Below are positions 52,301 through 64,000 of a stretch of DNA of 64,000 nucleotides, piece by piece (the stretch's first letter is position 1; the number at the start of each line of letters is the position of its first letter). Both the position numbers and the translations under genes were made by a program. The notes below the pieces were generated by a model. That model was given only the letters and a program-made list of their open reading frames with translations. It was not told the DNA's origin and did not search any database. Origin of the DNA: Symsagittifera roscoffensis (Eukaryota > Xenacoelomorpha > Acoela > Convolutidae); the NCBI RefSeq assembly GCF_963678635.1, contig NW_026971218.1, positions 124,001 through 188,000 of the forward strand, given 5' to 3'.

Positions 52301-55300
52301 CAAGATTCGAACAAGCTCATCTAAGGTAGTTCTTAGACTTATTTTACTCGAGAAAGCTGATGAATTTATCGTGGAAGCTCTACAAGCAAGCTTTGATAAC
52401 TTAAAAGCCCACTGAAGCAATTTTGACAGTTTTGGACCTCATTTTGAGCTTGTTTACAGTTTGGATCATAACTTTTGAACCACTGGTGGCACAGCTCCCA
52501 TCTTTCGCAAGCAGCTGACCATTATCAAAATTTAACTTCGTTAAAAAAACAAAGCTGTGCGAGTACTCCTCCATGCCGAAACAAGCGTTCTACAGTCCGA
52601 AGACCCCCATTTTTCAGCTCAAAACAGGGGGTCTTCATCTTCGCTATGTAGCTATTGCAGCTCACGCAAGGCTCAAACGAGCTCATCTAAGATGGTTCTT
52701 AGACCTATTTTTCACGATAAAGCTGATGAACTTATCCATGAAGCTCTGCAAGCTAGCTTTGTTAATTTAAAAGCCAACTGAAGCAATTTCTTCCAGTTTT
52801 GGACCTCATTTTGAGCTTGTTTACGGATCGGGTTATAAATTTCGAATCACTGGTTGCAAAGTTCTCATCACTTGCAAGCAGCTGACCATCATTCAAATCT
52901 AACTTCGCTAAAAAATCGAGGCTGTGCGAGCACTCTTTTATGCCGAAACATGCGTTCTACAGCCCTGAGACCCTCATTTTTCAGCTCAAAGTAGGGGTCT
53001 TCAGTTTCGCTAAGTAGCTCTTGCAGCTCACCCAAGATTCGAACAAGCTCATCTAAGGTGGTTCTCAGACTTATTTTTTACGAGAAAGCTGATGAATTTA
53101 TCGTGGAAGCTCTACAAGCAGGCTTTGTTATTTTAAAAGCCAACTGAAACAGTTATGTCAGTTTTGGACCTCATTTTGAGCTTGTTTACGGTCCGGGTAA
53201 TACCTTTCGAACCACTGGTCGCACAGCACTCATCACTTGCAAGCAGCTGACCATCATTCGAATCTAACTTCGCTAAAAAAACGAAGTTGTGCAAGCACTC
53301 CTTTATGCCGAAACAAGCGTTCTACAGCCCTGAGACCCCCAAATTTCATCTCAAAGTTGGGGTCTTCAGTTTCGCTATGTAGCTCTTACAGCTCACCCAA
53401 GATTCGAACAAGCTCATCTAAGGTGATTCTTAGATTTATTTTTCGCGAGAAAGCTGATGAATTTATCGTGGAAGCTCTACAAGCAAGCTTTGATAATTTA
53501 AAAGCCCACTGCAGCAATTTTGACAGTTTTGGACCTCATTTTGAGCTTGTTTACGGTTCGGGTAATACCTTTCGAACCACTGGTCGCACAGCACTCATCA
53601 CTTGCAAGCAGCTGACCATCATTCGAATCTAACTTCGCTAAAAAAAACGAAGTTGTGCAAGCACTCCTTTATGCCGAAACAAGCGTTCTACAGCCCTGAG
53701 ATCCCCAAATTTCAGCTCAAAGTTGGGGTCTTCAGTTTCGCTATGTAGCTCCTGCAGCTCACCCAAGGCTCAAACAAGCTCATCTCAGATGGTTCTTAGA
53801 AATAATTTTTAACGATAAAGCTGATGAGCTTATCCATGAAGCTCTGCAAGCTAGCTTTGATAATTTAAAAGCCCACTGAAGCAATTTTGACAGTTTTGGA
53901 CCTCATTTTGAGCTTGTTTAAGGTTCGGGTAATACCTTTCGAACCACTGGTCGCACAGCACTCATCACTTGCAAGCAGGTGACCATCATTCGAATCTAAC
54001 TTCGCTACAAAAACAAAGCTGTGCGAGTACTCCTCCATGCCGAAACGAGCGTTCTACAGTCCGAAGACCCCCATTTTTCAGCTCAAAATAGGGGGTCTTC
54101 ATCTTCGCTAAGTAGCTATTGCAGCTCACGCAAGGCTCAAACGAGCTCATCTAAGATGGTTCTTAGACCTATTTTTTACGATAAAGCTGATGAACTTATC
54201 CATGAAGCTCTGCAAGCTAGCTTTGTTAATTTAAAAGCCAACTGAAGCAATTTCTTCCAGTTTTGGACCTCATTTTGAGCTTGTTTACGGATCGGGTTAT
54301 AAATTTCGAATCAATGGTTGCAAAGTTCTCATCACTTGCAAGCAGCTGAACATCATTCAAATCTAATATCGCTAAAAAATCGAGGCTGTGCGAGCACTCT
54401 TTTATGCCGAAACAAGCGTTCTACAGCCCTGAGACCCTCATTTTTCAGCTCAAAGTAGGGGTCTTCAGATTCGCTAAGTAGCTCTTGCAGCTCACCCAAG
54501 ATTCTAACAAGCTCATCTAAGGTGGTTCTCAGACTTATTTTTTACGAGAAGGCTGATGAATTTATCGTGGAAGCTCTACAAGCAAGCTTTGTTAATTTAA
54601 AAGCCAACTGAAACAGTTATGTCAGTTTTGGACCTCATTTTGAGCTTGTTTACGGTTCGGGTAATACCTTTCGAACCACTGGTTGCACAGCACTCATCAC
54701 TTGCAAGCAGCTGACCATCATTCGAATCTAACTTCACTAAAAAAACGAAGTTGTGCAAGCACTCCTTTATGCCGAAACAAGCGTTCTACAGCCCTGAGAC
54801 CCCCAAATTTCAGCTCAAAGTTGGGGTCATCAGTTTCGCTATGTAGCACTTACAGCTCATCCAAGATTCGAACCAGCTCATCTAAGGTGGTTCTTAAATT
54901 TATTTTTCACGAGAAAGCTGATGAATTTATCGTGGAAGCTCTACAAGCAAGCTTTGATAATTTAAAAGCCCACTGAAGCAATTTTGACAGTTTTGGACCT
55001 CATTTTGAGCTTGTTTACGGTTTGGGTCATAATTTTTGAACCACTGGTCGCACAGCTCCCATCTTTCGCAAGCAGCTGACCATTATTAATATATAACTTC
55101 GTTAAAAAAAGAAAGCTGTGCGAGTACTTCTCCATGCCGAAACAAGCGTTCTACAGTCCGAAGACCCCCATTTTTCAGCTCAAAACAGGGGGTCTTCATC
55201 TTCGCTAAGTATCTATTGCAGCTCACGCAAGGCTCAAACGAGCTCATCTAAGATGGTTCTTAGACCTGTTTTTCACGATAAAGCTGATGAACTTATCCAT

Positions 55301-58300
55301 GAAGCTCTGCAAGCTAGCTTTGTTAATTTAAAAGCCAACTGAAGCAATTTTTTCCAGTTTTGGACCTCATTTTGAGCTTGTTTACGGATCGGGTTATAAA
55401 TTTCGAATCACTGGTTGCAAAGTTCTCATCACTTGCAAGCAGCTGACCATCATTCAAATCTAACTTCGCTAAGAAATCGAGGCTGTGCGAGCACTCTTTT
55501 ATGCCGAAACAAGCGTTCTACAGCCCTGAGACCCTCATTTTTCAGCTCAAAGTAGTGGTCTTCAGTTTCGCTAAGTAGCTCTTGCAGCTCACCCAAGATT
55601 CGAACAAGCTCATCTAAGGTGGTTCTTAGACTTGTTTTTTACGAGAAAGCTGATGAATTTATCGTGGAAGCTCTACAAGCAAGCTTTGTTAATTTAAAAG
55701 CCAACTGAAGCAGTTATGCCAGTTTTGGACCTCATTTTGAGCTTGTTTACTGTTCGGGTGATACCTTTCGAACCACTGGTTGCACAGCTCTCATCACTTG
55801 CAAGCAGCTGACCATCATCCAAATCTAACTTCGCTAAAAAACGAAGCTGTGCGAGCTCTCCTTTATGCCGAAACAAGCGTTCTACAGTCCTGAGACCCCC
55901 ATTTTTCAGCTCAAAACAGGGGTTTCAGCGTCGCTAAGTAGCTCCTGCAGCTCACCCAAGGCTCAAACAAGCTCATCTAAGATGTTTCCTAGACCTTTTT
56001 TTCACGAGAAAGCTGATGAACATATCCATGAAGCTCTACAAGCAAGCATTAATAATTTGAAAGCCAACTGAAGCAATTTTGCCAGTTTTGGACCTCATTT
56101 TGAGCTTGTTTACGCTTCGGGTAATACCTTTCGAACCACTGGTTGCACAGCCCTCATCACTTGCAAGCAGCTGACCATCATCCAAATCTAACTTCGCTAA
56201 AAAACGAAGCTGTGCGAGCTCTCCTTTATGCCGAAACAAGCGTTCTACAGCCCTGAGACCCCCAAATTTCAGCTCAAAGTTGGGGTCTTCGGTTTCGCTA
56301 TGTAGCTCTTACAGCTCACCCAAGATTCGAACAAGCTCATCTAAGGTGGTTCTTAGACTTATTTTACTCGAGAAAGCTGATGAATTTATCGTGGAAGCTC
56401 TACAAGCAAGCTTTGATAACTTAAAAGCCCACTGAAGCAATTTTGACAGTTTTGGACCTCATTTTGAGCTTGTTTACAGTTTGGATCATAACTTTTGAAC
56501 CACTGGTCGCACAGCTCCCATCTTTCGCAAGCAGCTGACCATTATCAAAATATAACTTCGCTAAAAAACGAAGCTGTGCGAGCTCTCCTTTATGCCAAAA
56601 CAAGCGTTCTACAGTCCTGAGACCCCCATTTTTCAGCTCAAAACAGGGGTCATCAGCGTCGCTAAGTAACTCCTGCAGCTCAGCCAAGGCTCAAACAAGC
56701 TCATCTAAGTTGTTTCCTAGATCTATTTTTCACGAGAAAGCTGATGAACATATCCATGAAGCTCTACAAGCAAGCGTTATTAATTTGAAAGCCAACTGAA
56801 GCAATTTTGCCAGTTTGGACCTCAATTTGAGCTTGTTTACGCTTCGGGTAATACCTTTCGAACCTTTGGTCGGACAGCTCTCATCACATGCAAGCAGCTG
56901 ACCATCATTCGAATCTAACTTCGCTAAAGAAACGAAGTTTTGCAATAACTCCTTTATGCCGAAACAAGCGTTCTACAGCCCTGAGACCCCCAAATTTCAG
57001 CTCAAAACAGGGGTCTTCAGCGTCGCTAAATAACTCCTGCAGCTCAGCCATGGCCCAAACAAGCTCATCTAAGATAGTTCTTAGACCTATTTTTCACGAT
57101 AAAGCTGATGAGCTTATCCATGAAGCTCTGCAAGCTAGCTTTGTTAATTTAAAAGCCAACTGAAGCAATTTTTTCCACTTTTGGACCTCATTTTGAGCTT
57201 GTTTACGGATCGGGTTATAAATTTCGAATCACTCGTTGCAAAGTTCTTATCACTTGCAAGCAGCTGACCATCATTCGAATCTAACTTCGCTAAAGAAACG
57301 AAGTTTTGCAATAACTCCTTTATGCCGAAACAAGCGTTCTACAGCCCTGAGACCCCCAAATTTCAGCTCAAAACAGGGGTCTTCAGCGTCGCTAAATAAC
57401 TCCTGCAGCTCAGCCATGGCCCAAACAAGCTCATCTAAGATGTTTCCTAGACCTATTTTTTGCGAGAAAGCTTATGAACATATCCATGAATTCTATAAGC
57501 AAGCGTTATTAATTTGAAAGCCAACTGAAGCAATTTTGCCAGCTTTGGACCTCATTTTGAGCTTGTTTACGCTTCAGGTAATACCTTTCGAACCACTGGT
57601 TGCACAGCTCTCATCGCTTGCAAGCAGCTGACCATCATTCGAATCTAACTTTGCTAAAAAAACGAAGTTTTGCAATAACTCCTTTATGCCGAAACAAGCG
57701 TTCTACAGCCCTGAGACCCCCAAATTTCAGCTCAAAGTTGGGGTCCTCAGTTTCGCTAAGTAGCTCTTACAGCTCACTCAAGATTCGAACAAGCTCATCT
57801 AAGGTGGTTCTTAGACTTATTTTTTACGAGAAAGCTGATGAATTTATCCTGGAAGCTCTACAAGCAAGCTTTGTTAAATTAAAAGCCAATTGAAGCAGTT
57901 ATGCCAGTTTTGGACCTCATTTTGAGCGTGTTTACGGTTCGGGTAATACTTTTCGAACACTGGTCGGACAGCTCCCATCTTTCGCAAGCAGCTGACCATC
58001 ATCTTTATGTAACCAAATAAAAAAACGAAGCTGTGCGAGCTCTCCTTTATGCCGAAACAAGCGTTCTACAGTCCTGAGACCCCCATTTTTCAGCCCAAAA
58101 CAGGGGTCATCAGCGTCGCTAAGTAACTCCTGTAGCTCAGCCAAGGCTCAAACAAGCTCATCTAAGATGTTTCCTAGACCTATTTTTCACGAGAAAGCTG
58201 ATGAACATATCCATGAAGCTCTACAAGCAAGCGTTATTAATTTGAAAGCCAACTGAAGCAATTTTGCCAGTTTGGACCCCATTTTGAGCTTGTTTACGCT

Positions 58301-61300
58301 TCGGGTAATACCTTTCGAACCTTTGGTCGCACAGCTCTCATCACAAGCAAGCAGCTGACCATCATTCGAATCTAACTTCGCTAAAGAAACGAAGTTTTGC
58401 AAGCACTCCTTTATGCCGAAACAAGCGTTCTACAGCCCTGAGACCCCCAAATTTCAGCTCAAAACAGGGGTCTTCAGCGTCGCTAAGTAACTCCTGCAGC
58501 TCAGCCATGGCCCAAACAAGCTCATCTAAGATGTTTCCTAGACCTATTTTTCACGAGAAAGCTGATGAACATATCCATGAAGCTCTACAAGCAAGCGTTT
58601 TTAATTTGAAAGCCAACTGAAGCAATTTTGCCAGTTTTGGACCTCATTTTGAGCTTGTTTACGCTTCGGGTAATACCTTTCGAACCACTCGTTGCACAGC
58701 TCTCATCACTTGCAAGGCAGCTGACCATCATTCGAATCTAACTTCGCTAAAGAAACGAAGTTTTGCAAGCACTCCTTTATGCCGAAACAAGCGTTCTACA
58801 GCCCTGAGACCCCCAAATTTCAGCTCAAAACAGGGGTCTTCAGCGTCGCTAAGTAACTCCTGCAGCTCAGCCTTGGCCCAAACAAGCTCATCTAAGATGT
58901 TTCCTAAACCTATTTTTCACGAGAAAGCTGATGAACATATCCATGAAGCTCTACAAGCAAGCGTTTTTAATTTGAAAGCCGACTGAAGCAATTTTGCCAG
59001 TTTTGGACCTCATTTTGAGCTTGTTTACGCATCGGGTAATACCTTTCGAACCACTGGTTGCACAGCTCTCATCACTTGCAAGGCAGCTGACCATCATTCG
59101 AATCTAACTTCGCTAAAAAAATGAAGTTTTGCAAGTACTCCTTTATGCCGAAACAAGCGTTCTACAGCCCTGAGACCCCCAAATTTCAGCTCAAAGTTGG
59201 GGTCTTCAGTTTCGCTAAGTAGCTCTTACAGCTCACTCATGATTCGAACAAGCTCATCTAAGGTGGTTCTTAGATTTATTTTTCACGAGAAAGCTGATGA
59301 ATTTATCCTGGAAGCTCTACAAGCAAGCTTTGTTAAATTAAAAGCCAACTGAAGCAGTTATGCCAGTTTTGGACCTCCTTTTGAGCTTATTTACGGTTCG
59401 GGTCATAGCTTTTGAACCACTGGTTGCACAGCTCTCATTACTTGCAAGCAGCTGACCATCATCCGAATCTAACTTCGCTAAGGAAAACAAAGCTGTGCAA
59501 ACACCTTTTCAAGCAAAAACAAGCGTTCTACAGCCCTGAGACCCCCATTTTTCAGCTAAAATTAGCGGTCTTCAGATTCGCTAAGTATCTATTGCAGCTC
59601 ACCCAAGATTCAAACAAGCTCATCTAAGGTGGTTCTTAGACCCATTTTTCACGAGAAAGCTGATGAAAGTATCCGGGAAGCTCTACAAGCAAGCTTTGTT
59701 AATTTAAAAGCCAACTGAAGCAGTTTTGCCAGTTTTGGACCTCAGTTTGAGCTTGTTTACGGTTCGGGTAATACCTTTCGAACCACTGGTCGCACAGCTC
59801 GCATCACTTGCAAGCAGCTGACCATCATTCGAATCTAACTTCGCTTAAAAACGAAGTTGTGCAAGCACTCCTTTATGCCGAAACAAGCGTTCAACAGCCC
59901 TGAGACCCCCAAATTTCAGCTCAAAGTTGGGGTCTTCAGTTTCGCTATGTAGCTCTTACAGCTCACCCAAGATTCGAACAAGCTCATCTAAGGTGGTTCT
60001 TAGACTTATTTTTCACGAGAAAGCTGATGAATCTATCCTGGAAGCTCTACAAGCAAGCTATGTTAATTTAAAAGCCCACTGAAACAACTTTGTCATTTTT
60101 GGACCTCATTTTGAGCTTGTTTACGGTTCGGATCACAACTTTCGAACCACTAGTCTCACAGCTCCCATCTTTCGCAAGCAACTGACCATCATCCATATCT
60201 AACCGTATAGAGAAAATAAATTTGTGCGAGCACTACTTCATGTCGAAACAAGCGTTCTACAGCCCTGAGACCCCCATTTTAGCTCAAAATAGGGGAAATC
60301 ATCTTCGCTAAGTAGCTCCTAGAGCTCATTCAAGGCTCAAACGAGCTCATGTAAGATAGTTCATAGACCTATTTTTCACGAAAAAACTGATGAGCCTATC
60401 CACGAAGCTCTACAAGCAAGCTTTGTTAATTTAAAAGCCAACTGAAGCAGTTATGCCAGTTTTGGACCTCTTTTTGAGCTTATTTACGGTTCGGGTCACA
60501 GCTTTTGAACCACTGGTTGCACAGCTCTCATCACTTGCAAGCAGCTGACCATCATCCGACTCTAACTTCTCTAAGGAAAACAAAGCTGTGCAAGCACCTT
60601 TTCAAGCCGAAACAAGCGTTCTACAGCCCTGAGACCCCCATTTTTCAGCTAAAAGTAGGGGTCTTCAGTTTCACTAAATAGCTAGTGCAGCTCACCTAAG
60701 ATTTGAACAAGCTCATCTACGGTGGTTCCTAGAATTGTTTTTCACGAGAAAGCTCATGAAATTATCCCGGAAGCTCTACAAGCATGTTTTGTTAATTTAA
60801 AAGCCCAGTGAAACAACTTTGCCGTTTTTGGACCCCATTTTGAGCTTGTTTACAGTTCGAGTTATAACTTTTGAACCACTGGTCGCACAGTTCCCATCTT
60901 TCGCAAGCAGCTGACCATCACCCAAATCTAACCTTATAAAAAACGAAGCTGTGTGAGCACTCCTCCATGCCGAAACAAGCGTTCTACAGCCCTGAGACCC
61001 CCGATTTTCAGCTGAAAGTAGGGGTCTTCAGTTTCACTAAGTAGCTCTTGCAGCTCACCCAAGATTCGAACAAGCTCATCTAAGGTGGTTCTTAGATTTG
61101 TTTTTCACGAGAAAGCTGATGAACCTATCCCAGAAGCTCTACAAGCAAGCTTTGTTAATTGAAAAGCCCACTGAAACAACTTTGCCGTTTTTGGACCTCA
61201 TTTTGAGCTTGTTTACGGTTCGGGTCATAATTTTTGAACCACAGGTCGCACACATCCCATCTTTTGCAAGCATCTGACCATCATCCATATCTAATCAAAT

Positions 61301-63323
61301 AAAAAAACAAAGCTGTGCGAGCACTCTTTCATGCCGAAACAAGCGTTCTACAGCCCTGAGACCAGCATTTTTAGCTCAAAATAGGGGTCTTCATCATCGC
61401 TAAGTAGCTCCTGCAGCTCACCCAAGGCTCAAACAAGCTCTTCTAAGATGATTCTCAGACCTCTTTTTTACGAGAAAAATGATGAGCCTATCCACGAAGC
61501 TCTACAAGTAAGTTTTGTTAATTTAAAAGCCAACTGAAGCAGTTATGCCAGTTTTGGACCACCTTTTGAGCTTTTTTACGGTTCGGGTCACAGCTTTTGA
61601 ACCACTGGTTGCACAGCTCTCATCACTTGCAAGCAGCTGACCATCATCCGAATCTAACTTCGCTAAGGAAAACAAAGCTGTGCAAGCACTCTTTCAAGCC
61701 GAAACAAGCGTTCTACAGCCCTGAGACCCCCATTTTTCAGCTAAAAGTAGGTGTCTTCAGTTTCACTAAGTAGCTATTGCAGCTCACCCAAGATTCGAAC
61801 AAGCTCATCTAAGGGGATTTTTAGACTTATTTTTTACGAGAAAGCTGATGCACCTATCCCAGAAGCTCTACAAGCAAGCTTTGTTAACTTAAAACCCCAC
61901 TGAAACAACTTTGGCCTTTTTGGACCTCATTTTGAGCTTGTTTACGGTTCGTGTCATAACTTTTGAACCACTGGTTGAACAGCTCCCATCTTTTGCAGGC
62001 ATCTGACCATCATCCATATCTAACCTTATAAAAAAAAAGCTGTGCGAGCACTCTTTCATGCCGAAACAAGAGTTCTACAGCCCTGAGACCCCCATTCTTA
62101 GCTCAAAATAGGGGTCTTCATCTTCGCTAAGTAGCTCATGCAGCCCACCCACGGCTCAAACAACCTCATCTAAGATGATTCTCAGACCTATTTTTCACGA
62201 GAAAATGATGAGCCTATCCACGAAGCTCTACAAGCAAGCTTTGTTAATTTAAAAGACAACTGAAGCAGTTATGCATGTTTTGGACCTCCTTTTGAGCTTA
62301 TTTACGGTTCGGGTCACAGCTTTTGAACCACTGGTTGTACAGCTGTCATCACTTGCAAGCAGCTGACCATCATCCGAATCTAACCTTATAAAAAAACGAA
62401 GCTGTGCAAGCACTCCTTCGAGCCGAAACAAGCGTTTTTCAGCCCTGAGACCCCCATTTTTCAGCTAAAAGTAGGGGTCTTCAGATTCGCTAAGTATTTA
62501 TTGCAGCTCACCCAAGATTCGAACAAGCTCCCTTAAGGTAGTTCTTAGACTTATTTTTCACGAGACAGCTGACGAACCTATCCCAGAAGCTCTACAAGCA
62601 AACTTTGTTAACTTAAAGCCCACTGAAACAACTTTGGCCTTTTTGGACCTCATTTTGAGCTTGCTTACGGTTCGGGTCATAACTTTTGAACCACTGGTTG
62701 AACAGCTCCAATCTTTTGCAGGCATCTGACCATCATCCATATCTAACTTTATAAAAAAACGAAGCTGTGCAAGCACTCCAACAAGCCAAAACAAGCGTTT
62801 TTCAGCCCTGAGACCCCCATTTTTCAGCTAAAAGTAGGGGTCTTCAGTTTCGCTAAGTAGCTATTGCAGCTCACCCAAGATTCGAACAAGCTCATCTAAG
62901 GTGGTTCTTAGACTTATTTTTCACGAGACAGCTAATGAACCTATCCCGGAAGCTCTACAAGCAAGCTTTGTTAACTTAAAAGCCCACTGAAACAACTTTG
63001 GCCTTTTTGGACCTCATTTTGAGCTTTTTTACGGTTCGGGTCATAACTTTTGAACCACTGGTCGCAGAGCTCTCATCTTTCATATCTAACTTTAAAAACG
63101 AAGCGAAGCTGAGCGAGCACTCCTTTATGCCGAAACAAGCGTTCTACAGCCCTGAGAACCCCATTTTTAGCTCAAAATAGGAGTCTTCAGCTTCGCTAAG
63201 TAGCTTCTGCAGCTCACCCAAGGATCGAATAAGCTCATCTAAGGTGGTTCATAGACCTATTTTTTAAGAAGAAGCTGATGAGTCTATACCGAAGCTCTAC
63301 GAGCAAGCTTTGTTATCTTAACA
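49374..63323 (-). repeat. Satellite array in inverted orientation, about 38 monomers of about 366 bp
   Basis: The reverse complement of the 18.4-24.7 kb family: GGTTCTTAGACxTATTTTTCACG, AAGCTGATGA, TTTTGGACCTCATTTTGAGC and GCAAGCAGCTGACCATCAT recur about every 365-367 bp. Each unit begins at a simple junction, and identity varies along the array. Recurrent 60-97 codon open frames are side effects of the repeat. Confidence 0.92.
49559..51616 (-). repeat. Higher-order unit within the satellite (732/733 and 1465 bp)
   Basis: Segments at 49924, 50657 and 51389 are essentially identical (733 and 732 bp apart), and 49559 matches 51024 (1465 bp). This marks recent amplification at the array edge next to the gag pseudogene. 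Confidence 0.8.
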
Positions 63324-63551
63324 AAATACGGTGCACTAAAGGCGGAAAAGTTCGCGGTGATTAATTTTGTTGAAAAGCATAGAGCTTACTTAGGGAGTGC
63401 ACCCTTTAAACTGTGCGTAAATAAACGAGCTTTTGCTTGACTGAAAACTTATTCGACGGATCAGAGTTATATGGATCGCCGAAGGATAGAGAGCCTCGAT
63501 GACTAACACAAGATTCTTCAGCAACGGACTCGCAACAAACACCAAAGTGCC
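63324..63551 (+). pseudogene. RNase H fragment of pol inside the satellite
   Basis: Translates as KYGALKAEKFAV, VEKHRAYLGSAPFKL, LKTYSTDQSY and, after stops, NKHQSA, matching Pol residues about 600-674 of the main element. A TGA replaces Trp in the SWLK region, a TAA follows, and VDN reads VNK, losing the third catalytic Asp. Confidence 0.88.
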
Positions 63552-64000
63552 AAGGGTCGAACAAGCTCTTCTAAGATGGTTCTGAGACCTTCTTTAACGA
63601 GAAAGCTGATGAGCTTATCCCCGAAGCTCTAAGGACAAGTTTTCTTATTTTAAAAGCCAACTGAAGCAACTTTTCCGGTTTTGGACCAAATTTTGAGCTC
63701 GTTTACAGTTCGAGTCATAACTTTTGAACCAATCGTCGCACTGCTTCCATTTTTTGTAAGAAGCTGACCATTATCCATGTCTAACTTTGCTGAAATCAAA
63801 GCGAAGCTGTGCGAGCAATATTTTAGGCCGAAACAAGCGTTCTACAGCCCTGAGACACCCCTTTTTCAGCTCGAAGTAGGGGTCTTCAGTTTCGCTAAGT
63901 AGCTCTTGCAGCTCACACAAGAGTCAAATAAACTCATCTAAGGTTGTCCTTAGACCACTTTTTCACCAGAAAGCTGATGAGCTTATCGCCGTAGCTCTAC
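63552..64000 (-). repeat. Satellite array continues to the window edge
   Basis: The same inverted satellite family, somewhat more diverged than the array to its left. Confidence 0.85.

Noticed and set aside
49559-63180. Many recurring 60-97 codon open frames in the right array
   Set aside because: They repeat with the satellite period on both strands and carry stops and shifts between monomers; no sign of a gene.
1-64000. CRISPR arrays, tRNA genes or host protein-coding genes
   Set aside because: Both strands were read. The repeats are too long or too short and unspaced for CRISPR, no cloverleaf was noticed, and every convincing coding stretch belongs to a retroelement.

Overview
This is non-coding-rich eukaryotic DNA, most likely from an invertebrate animal. 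It is built almost entirely of LTR-retrotransposon sequence and tandem repeats. I see no host protein gene, no tRNA gene, and nothing bacterial such as operons or CRISPR. The species cannot be fixed from the sequence alone.

Positions 1-18389 hold the 3' four-fifths or so of a very large Ty3/Gypsy-type LTR element on the plus strand; its 5' LTR, leader and gag start lie left of the window. In order it carries gag-protease (1-1374, open at the left edge), one in-frame TAG inside the protease domain, a 1976-codon pol (1375-7305) with RT, RNase H and integrase, a 402-bp spacer, a 2981-codon third ORF (7708-16653), a 3' UTR, and a 3' LTR ending TGTTACA at 18389, directly against satellite DNA. Two accessory modules stand out. 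A TARG1/OARD1-like macrodomain ends Pol. A complete SGNH (GDSL) hydrolase domain, followed by a second degenerate SGNH-like segment, lies in the giant third ORF. Gag, protease, RT, RNase H and integrase would handle particle formation, maturation, reverse transcription and integration. ORF3 sits where env lies in retrovirus-like elements and has a good splice-acceptor candidate just upstream.

Positions 18390-24690 are a tandem satellite (about 365-bp monomers paired into about 750-bp units). Positions 24770-25945 are 83-bp and about 163-bp minisatellites. Positions 25976-31050 are mainly an 812-bp tandem repeat, and each full unit carries a recognisable piece of large-subunit rRNA around the sarcin-ricin loop.

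Positions 31051-44178 are broken minus-strand gag-pol copies from a related subfamily, joined repeatedly to pieces of the 812-bp repeat. They include a recent 5536-bp tandem duplication (33314-38642 and 38643-44178).

Positions 44540-49373 hold a second plus-strand relative: an LTR end, a long odd leader with a minisatellite, and a gag pseudogene. From 49374 to the end, the same satellite as on the left recurs in the opposite orientation, interrupted at 63324-63551 by a piece of RNase H. The window is thus a retroelement graveyard between inverted satellite arms, with one nearly intact giant element at its left end.
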